From Sutcliffiella tianshenii (GTDB taxonomy: Bacteria; Bacillota; Bacilli; Bacillales; Bacillaceae_I), in assembly GCF_016908565.1 (NCBI RefSeq), contig NZ_JAFBED010000008.1:1-64000 (forward strand): a stretch of 64,000 nt of DNA. Direction: 5' to 3'. Made by a program: the position numbers and the translations under genes. Under the pieces are notes generated by a model. It worked only from the letters and a program-made list of their open reading frames with translations. It ran no database searches and had not been told where the DNA came from. Within the stretch, counting starts at the first letter, position 1. Each line of letters starts with the position of its first letter. Below are positions 1-8,493 of the stretch, piece after piece.

Positions 1-82
1 AATCCAGATTAAAGCGTAAAAGTCCGATAGCTTATCGAGCTAGTTTTGAGCAAGCAGCTTAGAATATAAGTGTCCAGTTTAA

Positions 83-160
83 AGGGTCCAGTACACTTCG
101 CCTGTGGGGTCTCCCATGCCCTCTACGTTCCCGCAGGAGTCAAGTGACCTCCGCTACAAT
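83..160 (-). repeat. Truncated copy of a GC-rich folded intergenic repeat
   Basis: Read on the minus strand this stretch contains ACTCCTGCGG followed by GGGAGACCCC and CAGG, the same core blocks as the longer copy at 291-427. It is much richer in GC than its surroundings. It lacks the outer inverted arms, so it looks like a partial or decayed copy in opposite orientation. Repeats with this wording are common between genes in Bacillus genomes (recollection, not searched). No gene is supported in 1-509. Confidence 0.55.
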
Positions 161-290
161 CAACTGAGTTTTATAAATATTATTTTCTATCAGTATTGCT
201 TTAAAACAAAGTTCATTTGCTAATGAAATGAAAATCGATAAAAAACAATTTTTCACCCTTTGGTAAGGGATTCTTTTAAATGAGAGTCAC

Positions 291-427
291 CCCTGTTGGT
301 TGGAGTGCAAGGTGTGAGACTCCTGCGGAAGCAGCGTGTCAAGGGAGACCCCGCAGGTGCGAAAGCACCGAGGAGGCTCCCGAGGCCGCCCGCGGAAAGC
401 GAACACCTGGAACGGAGACCAACAGGG
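291..427 (+). repeat. GC-rich structured intergenic repeat with terminal inverted arms
   Basis: The element begins with CCCTGTTGGT (291-300) and ends with its exact reverse complement ACCAACAGGG (418-427). Further complementary blocks lie inside (AGGTG near 310, CACCT near 405; CTCCTGCGG and CCCGCAGG), so the whole 137 bases can fold into a long branched structure. The 63-codon reading frame across it is explained by the GC-rich composition and is not a gene. Family resemblance to dispersed Bacillus repeats is from memory. Confidence 0.65.
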
Positions 428-509
428 TGTATAATGTTGACACCTTCTCTTTAGTCCAGTCCTACGCCTAAAGCAACTTTCTTTATGAAAAGACCCTGAT
501 TTTCACTTG

Positions 510-911
510 TCACCTTACAAACATCGCAACTATCGCAACGACTGGAATGGCTGCCATTAGAGCATTACCTACAAGAAATAGGGAATTTATCGTGCTTTTT
601 ACTTCCGGGTAGTTTGCAACCAGTTCATTTCTTTTTAGAAGATTTAAAATGGCATTGATAACGACACTGACGATGACAATGACTAACGGGATGATCAGGT
701 CTGCGTCAGAATCAGCCAATGTCATAAATCCAAACACAATCAGTACAATCGGAAGGGCTTCAATAAATGCTACAAACATAAATAGCCTTGTTTGTATATT
801 GGAGATGTTCTCCGGGTTCATTGCCAGACTTTCCATACTTGATCTGAGCAGTAAAGCTATTCCAAAGCATGCAACGACTGCTGCAATGACAAATAAATAA
901 ATGGCATCCAT
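510..911 (-). CDS. Orphan double-hairpin F/V-type ATPase subunit c-like proteolipid
   Basis: A 133-residue membrane protein with four predicted helices. Residues about 1-62 read like an F-type ATP synthase subunit c: a small-residue helix, a polar loop (MNPE), then FVAFIEALPIVLIVFGFM, matching the conserved carboxylate-bearing helix with its Glu. The second half repeats the pattern (loop NYPEVKS, then NALMAAIPVVAIVAMFV) but has Ala where the Glu would be. Two fused hairpins with one active carboxylate is the architecture of V-type K/c subunits. No other ATPase subunit lies nearby. The start at 911 is chosen because AAGGAGGAAG sits five bases upstream; an in-frame ATG 13 codons earlier lacks a ribosome site. 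Ion binding or ring formation is inference. Confidence 0.72.
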   Translation of the reverse strand: MDAIYLFVIAAVVACFGIALLLRSSMESLAMNPENISNIQTRLFMFVAFIEALPIVLIVFGFMTLADSDADLIIPLVIVIVSVVINAILNLLKRNELVANYPEVKSTINSLFLVGNALMAAIPVVAIVAMFVR

Positions 912-985
912 ACTTTTCTTCCTCCTTAAAATGTTACTCCAAGAAATCATTTTACCTCATTCATACTGGCAGGGGAATCCAATAA

Positions 986-1597
986 TTAAAAGTTCAACGG
1001 CATGACTACAAGCAACAGGATATCAAACACCAAATGGGATATGATGACCAGAAGCAGTGAACGTTTCCATTCGTAAAGTGCCCCCCAGGCAATTCCCGCA
1101 GTGAATGCAGCAGCCACTAGCATAAGATTTCCTGACCATAGATGTGCAAAAGCATAAAAGCAGGCTGAAATGAGAACACCTACAAGGCCGCTTTTCCATT
1201 TTAAAATGGCAGGTTGTATATACCCTCTCCAAAAAAACTCCTCACCCGGAATGATAATAATCACCAATAGAACGTATTGCCATAGATTTGACGGCCCCAC
1301 AATCGCATACAAGCTTTTAACCTGTGACAAAAATGGAAGATCAAATTGTCCTATCAACAAATAGGCCTTCAAAAAAATAAGATATAGCAAACTGCCTGAT
1401 AGCGCACCAAGGAAAATAGACTTTAATGGTGAAAGACGCTCTGTATGACCTCTATTAGAAAATTTCAGGCTGATTAAAAGAAGGAGCGTCAAAGAAAGAG
1501 GAAATAATAGCCAGAAAAATTCGTTAAAAGTAAAACTGATTCCCAATAGGATATTGGCCAATATCCATACCTGCAGGACAGATCTAAAACTACTCAT
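986..1597 (-). CDS. CPBP-family intramembrane metalloprotease
   Basis: About 203 residues with some six to seven hydrophobic segments. The diagnostic CPBP (Abi, Rce1-like) motifs are present: EEFFWRGYIQ (EExxxR) in the middle, then FYAFAHLW with its His, and a late HLVFDILLL. These Glu and His residues form the metal site of the family, which includes prenyl-protein proteases and bacteriocin-immunity proteins; the substrate here is unknown. The frame stays open upstream to 1765, but that part would overlap the small gene at 1715-1840, so I place the start at 1597 with GGAAAAGGG nine bases upstream. ATG codons at 1606 and 1630 are alternatives. Confidence 0.8.
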   Translation of the reverse strand: MSSFRSVLQVWILANILLGISFTFNEFFWLLFPLSLTLLLLISLKFSNRGHTERLSPLKSIFLGALSGSLLYLIFLKAYLLIGQFDLPFLSQVKSLYAIVGPSNLWQYVLLVIIIIPGEEFFWRGYIQPAILKWKSGLVGVLISACFYAFAHLWSGNLMLVAAAFTAGIAWGALYEWKRSLLLVIISHLVFDILLLVVMPLNF

Positions 1598-1714
1598 TTT
1601 TAACATCCCTTTTCCTGTTATTGCATTCATTGTAGCAGAAGAACATGTCTTTAAGAATAAATGTTTTTCCATATACAAATCATAAGGACAATCTTCGAAA
1701 AGGAGCCGATTAGA

Positions 1715-1840
1715 ATGACACAATCTAAAAGTCAGCAGGAACGTCAAAGGAAAGTACGAAAGCAATCACAAAATGAACATGGAAAAGTCAAAAGCTTCGA
1801 TCAATTAGCTGATGAAGCAGGAAAGAAGAGCAATCAATAA
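1715..1840 (+). CDS. Small hydrophilic protein, DUF6254-like
   Basis: A 41-residue, strongly basic and polar protein beginning MTQSKSQQERQRKVRKQ and ending with an acidic SFDQLADEAGKKSNQ tail. AAAGGAG lies eight bases before the ATG, and a good hairpin terminator follows 15 bases after the stop, which together make a convincing single-gene unit. It resembles short Bacillaceae proteins I recall under DUF6254; no function is known. It has no membrane segment or Cys residues. Confidence 0.7.
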   Translation: MTQSKSQQERQRKVRKQSQNEHGKVKSFDQLADEAGKKSNQ

Positions 1841-1854
1841 TCACTCCTCGTCTA

Positions 1855-1890
1855 ATGGCGCATCCAAATGGGTGTGTCATTAATTTTTAT
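1855..1890 (+). terminator. Rho-independent terminator
   Basis: An 11-bp stem (ATGGCGCATCC with GGGTGTGTCAT, including G-U pairs) with an AAAT loop is followed by a T-rich run. It closes the small gene ending at 1840. Confidence 0.7.
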
Positions 1891-1990
1891 GATTTTTAAA
1901 GAAATATTGAAAATAATACTTATGTACCGTTTTCAACAGCTGTTGCATAGTTGAGAAGTGTACATCGCATACTATGGGAAGAAATAACAG

Positions 1991-2773
1991 GTGAATGGGG
2001 TAGGCAGAATGGCAGAAAGCTACAAGAAAAAGAGATATGCTGCGATTATCAGTCCGTTTACAACGAGCATCCTTCATTACCGTAAACCTTTTGTTGTGGC
2101 GTGGTGGGCTGCTTCATTCCCCGGTTTTGGCCATTTTATGCTAAATAAATATCTGACGGCATTTATATTGATTTCCTGGGAAGTCATCATAAACAACGCT
2201 GCCCATCTGAACGAAGCTATTTATCTTTCTATGATTGGAAGGTACGGGGACGCAATGGAGGTTTTAGACCAGCGCTGGATCATCCTTTATATTTGCATGT
2301 ATGTTTTCTCGATATGGGATAGCTACCGTTTGACCATAGAGATGAATAAGCATTATACGATGGCTTATCGGGATAACTATCCGATTATCATCAAAAATAC
2401 AAGTTCGCTTGAAATGAATCTTGTTGATAAAAAAAGCCCGATACTCGCCTTGTTCTGGTCGCTTTTGACACCGGGACTAGGGAATTTATATGTTACAAGG
2501 ATCCTTTCTGTCATATTTATCTTGACCTGGTGGCTGATCATTACATATCAGGCAAATGTATATACCGCCATCCACTATACATTAATGGGAGATTTCAGTC
2601 ATGCCAGTCAATCACTTATACCTCAATGGTTTCTCTTTATTCCATCCATCTATTGTTTTGCAGCGTATGATTCCTATGTAAGTGCAGTGGAGATCAATAA
2701 ACTCATTGACCGATATATGAGCAGAGAGCTGAAGGAAAAGTACCAGGACCTCGAATTTAAAATGCCATTATAG
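1991..2773 (+). CDS. Membrane protein with two TM2-like units (internal duplication)
   Basis: A 260-residue protein with two similar halves. Residues about 35-65 (SFPGFGHFMLNKYLTAFILI) and 160-190 (LTPGLGNLYVTRILSVIFIL) both carry P-G-(F/L)-G-x-(F/L)-Y/N, the start of TM2-like hairpins, and each is followed by a membrane segment, an acidic loop and a WD/YDSY motif. A single-unit relative is encoded at 29306-29764 on the other strand (PGFGQLLNKRYIKGI, MWDAY). A GTG start at 1991 has GGGAAG nine bases upstream; ATG at 2009 is possible. Function unknown. Confidence 0.7.
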   Translation: MNGVGRMAESYKKKRYAAIISPFTTSILHYRKPFVVAWWAASFPGFGHFMLNKYLTAFILISWEVIINNAAHLNEAIYLSMIGRYGDAMEVLDQRWIILYICMYVFSIWDSYRLTIEMNKHYTMAYRDNYPIIIKNTSSLEMNLVDKKSPILALFWSLLTPGLGNLYVTRILSVIFILTWWLIITYQANVYTAIHYTLMGDFSHASQSLIPQWFLFIPSIYCFAAYDSYVSAVEINKLIDRYMSRELKEKYQDLEFKMPL

Positions 2774-2790
2774 AAAAGAGTTGAATGTAA

Positions 2791-3249
2791 TTGTACATTT
2801 TCGCAACCTTTAAATACAACATGGAAATGGAACTTACATTACGTGAATTGGAAGAGCTGGGCCTTTCAAAGGAACATTTGCTGGTCATTCCATTGGATAA
2901 GATCAAGTACCAGTCCAAGTTGATCGATTCCATGCATCGTTCGGATGGGCGAAGTTTGATGGATTTATCCGCAATATTTGGAATCATCTTTATGTTATTA
3001 GGTGTCATCTACGGATATGTCTTATATTGGGGGCCGATTCTATGGGGGCTGATCGGATTGGTTTTTGGTGTGGGATTAGGCTTTATTGTCGACTACTATA
3101 TTACTAAGAAAAGTGAAAATAATATGAGGAAGCGTGGGTCGGATGCGGACTTGATTTTGATGATACGATGTGAAAAGGATAATCAGGAAAACATAGAAAG
3201 AGTCCTTTGGAATAATCTAGTTTTAGGTGTGGGTGTCCTTGAAAGATGA
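2791..3249 (+). CDS. Two-helix membrane protein of unknown function
   Basis: About 152 residues. A charged N-terminal part (LTLRELEELGLSKEHLLVI) precedes two hydrophobic stretches (FGIIFMLLGVIYGYVL and ILWGLIGLVFGVGLGFIVDY, Gly-rich like the hydrophobic hairpins of some stress proteins), then a soluble tail with DADLILMIRCEKDNQENIERVLW. The layout recalls general-stress or membrane-inserted ferredoxin-like proteins, but I do not recognise the family. It follows the preceding gene by 17 bases and is probably co-transcribed. The TTG at 2791 has only a weak ribosome site; ATG at 2821 or 2827 may be the real start. Confidence 0.6.
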   Translation: MYIFATFKYNMEMELTLRELEELGLSKEHLLVIPLDKIKYQSKLIDSMHRSDGRSLMDLSAIFGIIFMLLGVIYGYVLYWGPILWGLIGLVFGVGLGFIVDYYITKKSENNMRKRGSDADLILMIRCEKDNQENIERVLWNNLVLGVGVLER

Positions 3250-3265
3250 AGGTCCTTTTAAAATC

Positions 3266-3294
3266 AGGTTCCTGCATGGGTGCCTTTTTTTGTT
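3266..3294 (+). terminator. Rho-independent terminator
   Basis: AGGTTCC and GGGTGCCT pair around a short loop, followed by seven T residues. It closes the two-gene unit ending at 3249. Confidence 0.55.
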
Positions 3295-3355
3295 GTGATT
3301 AATCAATACCTCTCCTTCCCTCTGTTGTCATAATGCTAGAGGAAAGGGGAGAAGG

Positions 3356-4690
3356 TTATTGAAATATAATATGGTTAAACTCCTTTGACTTGCCCATTGA
3401 AAACAATAATTCTTTCAAGATTTGATTAAGTCGAAGTTTCTCCATCTCCAAGTAATTTTCATTATTCATCGCTTGGAGCGAGTGCTGAGTAAATCTCCAT
3501 ATTGCTTCCTTTCTTGGTGCAACGGAATGGTTGGAAATGATGGTAAGTGCGTGAAATATAGATGTGACAACATCGTAATCCGACTTCCCGTACCGAATGA
3601 GAGGAGAAAATGAAATATTCAGGTATTCAAAAAAATCCGGATTACGAACAATTACCCTCAAATTTCTATTTTTATCATTAAAATATGTTGCGGGTTCAGG
3701 CATAGAACTCAGTCTAGAAAGTATGGTGCTAAGTTGCTCGATACAATGTATGGCAGTTATCGGATCATTTATGCTTGTTGAAAGAGCCCTTACTCCGATT
3801 TCTGTAACTTTTCTTATGCCAAACTCAATATCCTCCAATGGCGCACGTGAAAGGGATACAGAAATATGGTCCATGAATAACTTTTTTGAAACATCCTTTT
3901 CATTTTTATAAATGGCTATCAAAGGGGTGTCTTCGTTTACATAATCTCCTTGTTTACGCTCTACCTTTACGATACATTCGTATTTGCTACAAGTCTCTAC
4001 CAATGAGGGAATATCTATATATTGGATGTATCCAGCTTTATCGCTCATATAAATAATAGGTTTCTTGGTTGAAATTTCTTCGCTTTCCCAATCATCCCAT
4101 GGTGAATCTATGTGAAGATTTTCCTTACTGAGTAAACGGTCCTCCATACTATCGAGGGTTTTCACCGTTATATTGTGGAGTAGATTGCTCACTTGAATCC
4201 AGGTTGTCACATGGTGAATAAAGAACACGAAGACAATCAAGCAGAGAATGGCAATGCCAACGGCGAATGCAGGGACTAGGAATAGCTGGTTTTCCTCGGT
4301 CTCTTTTAGTAAAAGGAGTAATAGAATACAATAAATAAAACCACCAGTAAAGATACCTAACACTCTTTGAGTAGCATGGTCTGTAATGAAATTCTGCAGA
4401 GCCCTGGGGGAAAACTGCGACAGATAAGTGGTAAGCACGACAAGGATTGTGGAAAAAGTGATGGTAGTCATCGTCAATAATGATGAAGCGATTGAACTGA
4501 GTATAGTTTGGGAAAGAGATATATCTGATAACAGAATAACAGGGATCCATGTATCTCTTCCTCCTTGAGCTAATAAGATATGGTCAATAAATAAGGATAA
4601 AAATGCCAAAAATACAGAAAGTATCCCATAGAATGCTGGTAGATACAGAAAACTGCTTTTTATCCGTAAAAGCGCAGCTGATTTAGCCAT
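3356..4690 (-). CDS. DUF2254 family membrane protein
   Basis: A 444-residue protein. The N-terminal third has four membrane segments (about residues 15-38, 62-88, 108-130, 140-160) with the TMTTITFSTILVVLTTYLSQFSPR stretch typical of DUF2254, and the rest is a soluble domain ending in a helical tail. The soluble domain includes ISTSINDPITAIHCIEQLS-type sequence with the conserved ND-P-TA. The start is fixed by AAGGAAAAGG just before the ATG at 4690. DUF2254 proteins are widespread predicted transporters or sensors without assigned function. The gene is divergent from queC. Confidence 0.82.
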   Translation of the reverse strand: MAKSAALLRIKSSFLYLPAFYGILSVFLAFLSLFIDHILLAQGGRDTWIPVILLSDISLSQTILSSIASSLLTMTTITFSTILVVLTTYLSQFSPRALQNFITDHATQRVLGIFTGGFIYCILLLLLLKETEENQLFLVPAFAVGIAILCLIVFVFFIHHVTTWIQVSNLLHNITVKTLDSMEDRLLSKENLHIDSPWDDWESEEISTKKPIIYMSDKAGYIQYIDIPSLVETCSKYECIVKVERKQGDYVNEDTPLIAIYKNEKDVSKKLFMDHISVSLSRAPLEDIEFGIRKVTEIGVRALSTSINDPITAIHCIEQLSTILSRLSSMPEPATYFNDKNRNLRVIVRNPDFFEYLNISFSPLIRYGKSDYDVVTSIFHALTIISNHSVAPRKEAIWRFTQHSLQAMNNENYLEMEKLRLNQILKELLFSMGKSKEFNHIIFQ

Positions 4691-4724
4691 TCCTTTTCCT
4701 TCTTTCCTTGATAGTAAAAGATAG

Positions 4725-4753
4725 TAGATTGTTATGGTGAAATATGTTATAGT
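4725..4753 (+). promoter_or_regulatory. Probable sigma-A promoter of the que operon
   Basis: TATAGT (4748-4753) is preceded by TGT, an extended -10, and by a weak TAGATT -35 seventeen bases upstream. It lies about 55 bases before the preQ1 aptamer, as expected for the leader. Confidence 0.55.
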
Positions 4754-4806
4754 AACAAAGTTAAAAAGTTAAATTGAATAAAGTCTACGCATCTTGATGC
4801 AGTAGG

Positions 4807-4843
4807 AGAGGTTCTAGCAAATACCCTCTATAAAAAACTAAGG
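4807..4843 (+). promoter_or_regulatory. PreQ1-I riboswitch aptamer
   Basis: The sequence follows the preQ1-I consensus closely: AGAGG, the TTCTAGC loop, CCCTCT closing the stem, then an A-rich TAAAAAACTA tail that forms the pseudoknot. Its 3' segment CTAAGGA (4838-4844) is complementary to TCCTTAG (4861-4867) in the loop of the downstream terminator, so with ligand bound the tail is held in the pseudoknot and termination is favoured. It precedes queCDEF, the pathway making preQ1. Confidence 0.95.
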
Positions 4844-4853
4844 ACTGAACATA

Positions 4854-4882
4854 ACTATATTCCTTAGGATATAGTTTTTTTT
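4854..4882 (+). terminator. PreQ1-controlled terminator
   Basis: ACTATAT (4854-4860) pairs with ATATAGT (4869-4875) around an eight-base loop and is followed by a T run. The loop carries the bases that pair with the aptamer tail in the competing fold. Confidence 0.88.
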
Positions 4883-4977
4883 ATTTGTTCCGATGTTATA
4901 CGCTAGCCTCCATCATCAGGTAGCGTTTTTTCTGTTTTAAATAGAACAAGCACGTTATGTAAGGAGAGATTTTTATC

Positions 4978-5649
4978 ATGAAAAGACAAGAGAAGGCAAT
5001 GGTAGTATTCAGCGGCGGCCAGGATAGCACTACATGCCTACTGTGGGCAATGCGGGAATTTGCAGAAGTGGAAGCTGTCACTTTCCATTACGGTCAGCGA
5101 CATGAATTGGAGATCGAGTGTGCCAAAAGTATTGCGAAAGAGCTTGGAGTAAATCACCGTGTACTTGATATGTCACTTTTGAGTCAACTGACGCCAAATG
5201 CCTTGACTCGAACGGATATAGAGATAGAGGAAAAAGAGGGGGAGCTCCCTAGTACGTTTGTGGATGGCAGAAACCTGCTATTCCTATCCTTTGCAGCAGT
5301 TGCTGCAAAACAGATGGGTGCAAAACATATTGTCACAGGAGTATGTGAAACTGATTTCAGCGGCTACCCGGACTGCAGGGATGTATTCATAAAATCGTTG
5401 AATGTCACACTCAATCTGTCCATGGACTATCCTTTTGTCATTGATACGCCATTGATGTGGCTGAACAAAGCGGAAACGTGGCAACTCGCAGATCAACTGG
5501 GTGCCCTGGACTTCGTCAGAACCAAGACCCTGACATGCTATAACGGCGTCATATCAGATGGATGTGGGGAATGCCCGGCCTGCAGGCTTCGAAAGCGTGG
5601 ACTTGACGAGTATTTGGCAATAAAGGATAAAGGGGCTGTGTCCTCATGA
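4978..5649 (+). CDS. queC: 7-cyano-7-deazaguanine (preQ0) synthase QueC
   Basis: QueC converts 7-carboxy-7-deazaguanine to preQ0 with ATP and ammonia, in the cytoplasm, on the route to queuosine. The 223-residue protein has the N-terminal PP-loop [15 protein letters not shown] and the C-terminal zinc-binding Cys cluster (C-N-G-V...[13 protein letters not shown]). Length matches the family. The ATG at 4978 has AGGAGAG upstream. It is the first gene of queCDEF, and its stop overlaps the queD start by four bases (ATGA). Expression is expected to fall when preQ1 is abundant. Confidence 0.97.
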   Translation: MKRQEKAMVVFSGGQDSTTCLLWAMREFAEVEAVTFHYGQRHELEIECAKSIAKELGVNHRVLDMSLLSQLTPNALTRTDIEIEEKEGELPSTFVDGRNLLFLSFAAVAAKQMGAKHIVTGVCETDFSGYPDCRDVFIKSLNVTLNLSMDYPFVIDTPLMWLNKAETWQLADQLGALDFVRTKTLTCYNGVISDGCGECPACRLRKRGLDEYLAIKDKGAVSS

Positions 5650-6092
5650 TGCAACAGATGTATCCACAGGTTTTTCATGATTTTCAATATGAATTGAATA
5701 AGGATATGCATATTGCTGCAGCACACTATATTCCCTCTGATGCGGCAGGAAAATGCAAGCAGGTCCATGGGCATACGTACTTTGTCAATGTGACGGTTGC
5801 TGGGGATGATCTTGATGAAGCGGGCTTCTTGGTAAACTTCAAAGATCTGAAGGTGCTTTTACATGATAAGTTTGACCATACCATTTTAAATGACCATCTA
5901 GATGTTTTTCGCCCGGACAACCCGGATTTCTTTCCTACCACGGAAGTAGTGGCCAGAACCATGTGGGAAACTGTCGAGAACCACCTGTCGGCACTCCCGA
6001 ATAAACCGACATGCCTCCAGGTCTTTGTTCGTGAGACGCCTACCAGCTATGTAGTATATCGCCCTAAAAAGAAAAGGAAGAAAGATCAATGA
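5646..6092 (+). CDS. queD: 6-carboxy-5,6,7,8-tetrahydropterin synthase QueD
   Basis: QueD converts dihydroneopterin triphosphate to 6-carboxytetrahydropterin, the early step of the preQ0 pathway. The 148-residue protein shows the zinc His residues in AAHYIP and VHGHTYFV, the catalytic Cys in GKCKQVHGH, and the C-terminal [12 protein letters not shown] stretch typical of the 6-pyruvoyl-tetrahydropterin synthase fold. Start and stop overlap both neighbours by four bases, indicating translational coupling. The tail is basic (KKKRKKDQ). Confidence 0.95.
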   Translation: MMQQMYPQVFHDFQYELNKDMHIAAAHYIPSDAAGKCKQVHGHTYFVNVTVAGDDLDEAGFLVNFKDLKVLLHDKFDHTILNDHLDVFRPDNPDFFPTTEVVARTMWETVENHLSALPNKPTCLQVFVRETPTSYVVYRPKKKRKKDQ

Positions 6093-6808
6093 GCACCAGA
6101 CTACCGGTTTTAGAGATTTTTGGACCAACCGTCCAAGGGGAAGGGATGGTCATCGGAAGAAAAACAATGTTTGTACGGACAGCAGGCTGTGATTATCAAT
6201 GTTCCTGGTGTGACTCCGCCTTCACTTGGGATGGCAGTGCAAAAGCTGATATCCTCCAGTTGACGCCTGAAGAAATCTGGGAACGATTGGGGAGGATTGG
6301 TGGCAGGAAATTCAACCTTGTTACCATTTCAGGGGGAAATCCGGCTCTTTTAAAAAACATGGGGGAGCTTGTGGAGCTATTACATCAAAACAATATTCAA
6401 GTTGCACTTGAGACGCAGGGCAGCAGATGGCAGGACTGGCTCTATGACATTGATGACCTGACCATTTCCCCAAAACCGCCAAGCTCCTTGATGAAAACTG
6501 ATTTCAACGTGCTCGATGATATCATCTCACGGATAAAAAAAGAACAAACATCGTTAAAGGTGGTTGTATTTAATCAAGAGGATCTGGCATATGCCAAAAA
6601 AGTGCATAGCAGATATCCAGAGCTATCCTTTTTTGTCCAGGTAGGCAATGAAGACACGGCCACTGTGGATAACGATAAACTGATACAAAAACTTCTAAAT
6701 CAATATGAATGGCTGATTGAAGAAGTGATGCAGGATGAGGACTTAAATAACGTAAGAGTGCTGCCCCAATTGCATACCCTTGTATGGGGAAATAAGCGTG
6801 GAGTATAG
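6089..6808 (+). CDS. queE: 7-carboxy-7-deazaguanine synthase QueE (radical SAM)
   Basis: QueE rearranges 6-carboxytetrahydropterin to 7-carboxy-7-deazaguanine using S-adenosylmethionine and a 4Fe-4S cluster. The 239-residue protein has the CDYQCSWC cluster motif (CxxxCxxC) near residue 35, an N-terminal IFGPTVQGEG substrate segment and ISGGNP (SAM-binding GGE-like motif). This matches the longer Bacillus form. It overlaps queD by four bases and is followed closely by queF. Confidence 0.96.
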   Translation: MSTRLPVLEIFGPTVQGEGMVIGRKTMFVRTAGCDYQCSWCDSAFTWDGSAKADILQLTPEEIWERLGRIGGRKFNLVTISGGNPALLKNMGELVELLHQNNIQVALETQGSRWQDWLYDIDDLTISPKPPSSLMKTDFNVLDDIISRIKKEQTSLKVVVFNQEDLAYAKKVHSRYPELSFFVQVGNEDTATVDNDKLIQKLLNQYEWLIEEVMQDEDLNNVRVLPQLHTLVWGNKRGV

Positions 6809-6827
6809 ATCATAAGGAGTGTTTAAT

Positions 6828-7325
6828 ATGTCAGGAAGAAAAGACCATGAACTTGAAGGTGTGACTTTACTGGGTAATCAAGGAACAAGCTATCTATTCA
6901 ACTACTCTCCGGATGTCCTGGAGACATTTGAAAACAAACACCCGAACCGGGACTATTTTGTCAAATTCAATTGCCCTGAGTTTACAAGCCTATGTCCGAA
7001 AACCAATCAACCAGATTTTGCAACCATCTACATCAGCTATATACCGGGAGAGTTGATGGTGGAAAGCAAGTCACTGAAGCTATACCTATTCAGCTTCCGC
7101 AATCACGGAGATTTTCACGAGGATTGCATGAATATCATCATGAACGACCTGATCGAGCTGATGGATCCCCGCTATATCGAGGTATGGGGTAAATTCACCC
7201 CTCGTGGCGGCATCTCAATCGATCCTTACACAAACTATGGGAAACCTGGAACAAAATATGAGGAAATGGCACAATACAGACTGATGAACCATGACCTCTA
7301 TCCGGAAAAGATAGATAACCGTTGA
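6828..7325 (+). CDS. queF: NADPH-dependent preQ0 reductase QueF
   Basis: QueF reduces the nitrile of preQ0 to the amine preQ1, the ligand of the riboswitch upstream. The 165-residue unimodular form has the catalytic Cys in [14 protein letters not shown], the QueF substrate motif [15 protein letters not shown] and the metal/acid residues in HEDC. I start at ATG 6828 because AAGGAG (6814-6819) is eight bases upstream; a GTG three codons earlier overlaps that site. It is the last gene of the operon. Confidence 0.97.
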   Translation: MSGRKDHELEGVTLLGNQGTSYLFNYSPDVLETFENKHPNRDYFVKFNCPEFTSLCPKTNQPDFATIYISYIPGELMVESKSLKLYLFSFRNHGDFHEDCMNIIMNDLIELMDPRYIEVWGKFTPRGGISIDPYTNYGKPGTKYEEMAQYRLMNHDLYPEKIDNR

Positions 7326-7333
7326 TATTACAA

Positions 7334-7366
7334 AGGTACAACATACTGTTGTGCCTATTTTTTTTG
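7334..7366 (+). terminator. Terminator of the que operon
   Basis: AGGTACAAC pairs with GTTGTGCCT around a five-base loop, followed by a T-rich run. Confidence 0.85.
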
Positions 7367-7419
7367 CTAAAAAGGAGGGAATCTGAAAATAATACATATA
7401 GAAAAAGGAGGAATGAAAC

Positions 7420-8439
7420 ATGTCACATGAAATGGTAAAGCTCTCATGTGCTGAGATCAGTACACTATGGACGTTATACCTTAATAATTCCATGTCGGTA
7501 TATGTGTTAAAGTATTATCTTGAATATGTGGAAGATCCTGAAATACGTAAAGTGATTGCTGAGGCCTATGATATAGCCTCGGATAATGAACAGGAAATCA
7601 AACACGTATTTTGGAAAGAGCAATATCCATTGCCTATCGCTTTTTCTGAAAATGATCTGAACTTAAAGGCACCACGGCTATTTTCGGATACCTTCAAGTT
7701 GTTCTACGTCCTGCAAATGGCAAAAATCGGTATGGTTACATATAGTGGCTGTCTTGCATCTATATCACGGAAAGATATTCGCTCCTTGTACCAAACCTTC
7801 CTTTTAAAAACAGTCGATGTTTTTCAAAAGGTGACAGACCTTTTGCTTGAAAAAGGATTGTATGTAAAGAAGCCATATACGACTATACCTTCAAGTGCAA
7901 TGATGGTCGAATCTACGAACTATTTCAGTGGAATCAATCCTTTTGTTGATAAACGGACACTTAATACAATAGAAGTCACTCATCTGAGTATGAATATTGA
8001 GACGAATCAGATAGGTATGATGCTAAGTACCGCCTTTTCCCAATCTGCGATGAATGAAGAAGTGCGGGAATATATGGTGAAAGTGAAGAGTTTGGCCAAA
8101 AATCACATACATACCTTTATTCAAACCCTGACAAAGGATGATGTGCAGGGGCCGATGTCTTCGGATTTTTCGATTACCGCTTCAACTGTGCCGCCATTTT
8201 CCGATAAACTGATGATGTTTCATATCGGTCTCATGTCAGCAGCAGGCATCGGGAATTACGCAACAGCCGCAGCTGCAAGCCAAAGAAGCGACCTTGTCAT
8301 CAAATATGAAAAACTCTCATCTGAAGCGGCCTTGCTCGCAAAAGAAGGAGCTGATCTTATGGTGAAACATCGCTGGATGGAGAAGCCCCCATCCACAGCA
8401 GACCGCAACAGATTGGCTGAAAAACCTCAAGAGTTGTAG
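7420..8439 (+). CDS. DUF3231 family protein, two helical bundles
   Basis: A 339-residue, mostly helical soluble protein typical of DUF3231, common in spore-forming Bacillaceae. It has two related halves: residues about 10-155 (LWTLYLNNSMSVYVLKYYLE) and about 185-330 (VTHLSMNIETNQIGMMLSTAF), each resembling a ferritin-like four-helix bundle. Both halves end with a stretch containing LEKG or AKEGADLMVKHRWMEKPP. AAAGGAGG precedes the ATG. It stands alone between the que terminator and a dehydrogenase gene. Biochemical role unknown; metal binding is possible but I do not see a clear paired ExxH set. Confidence 0.85.
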   Translation: MSHEMVKLSCAEISTLWTLYLNNSMSVYVLKYYLEYVEDPEIRKVIAEAYDIASDNEQEIKHVFWKEQYPLPIAFSENDLNLKAPRLFSDTFKLFYVLQMAKIGMVTYSGCLASISRKDIRSLYQTFLLKTVDVFQKVTDLLLEKGLYVKKPYTTIPSSAMMVESTNYFSGINPFVDKRTLNTIEVTHLSMNIETNQIGMMLSTAFSQSAMNEEVREYMVKVKSLAKNHIHTFIQTLTKDDVQGPMSSDFSITASTVPPFSDKLMMFHIGLMSAAGIGNYATAAAASQRSDLVIKYEKLSSEAALLAKEGADLMVKHRWMEKPPSTADRNRLAEKPQEL

Positions 8440-8493
8440 AATTTAGAAGGATTTGTTATAAAGAGAATAGAAATAGGTAGAGGAGAAATTTTT

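Noticed and set aside
280-471. 63-codon reading frame at the left end
   Set aside because: It covers the GC-rich folded repeat; residue composition (many Arg, Glu, Pro) reflects the repeat, and there is no ribosome site.
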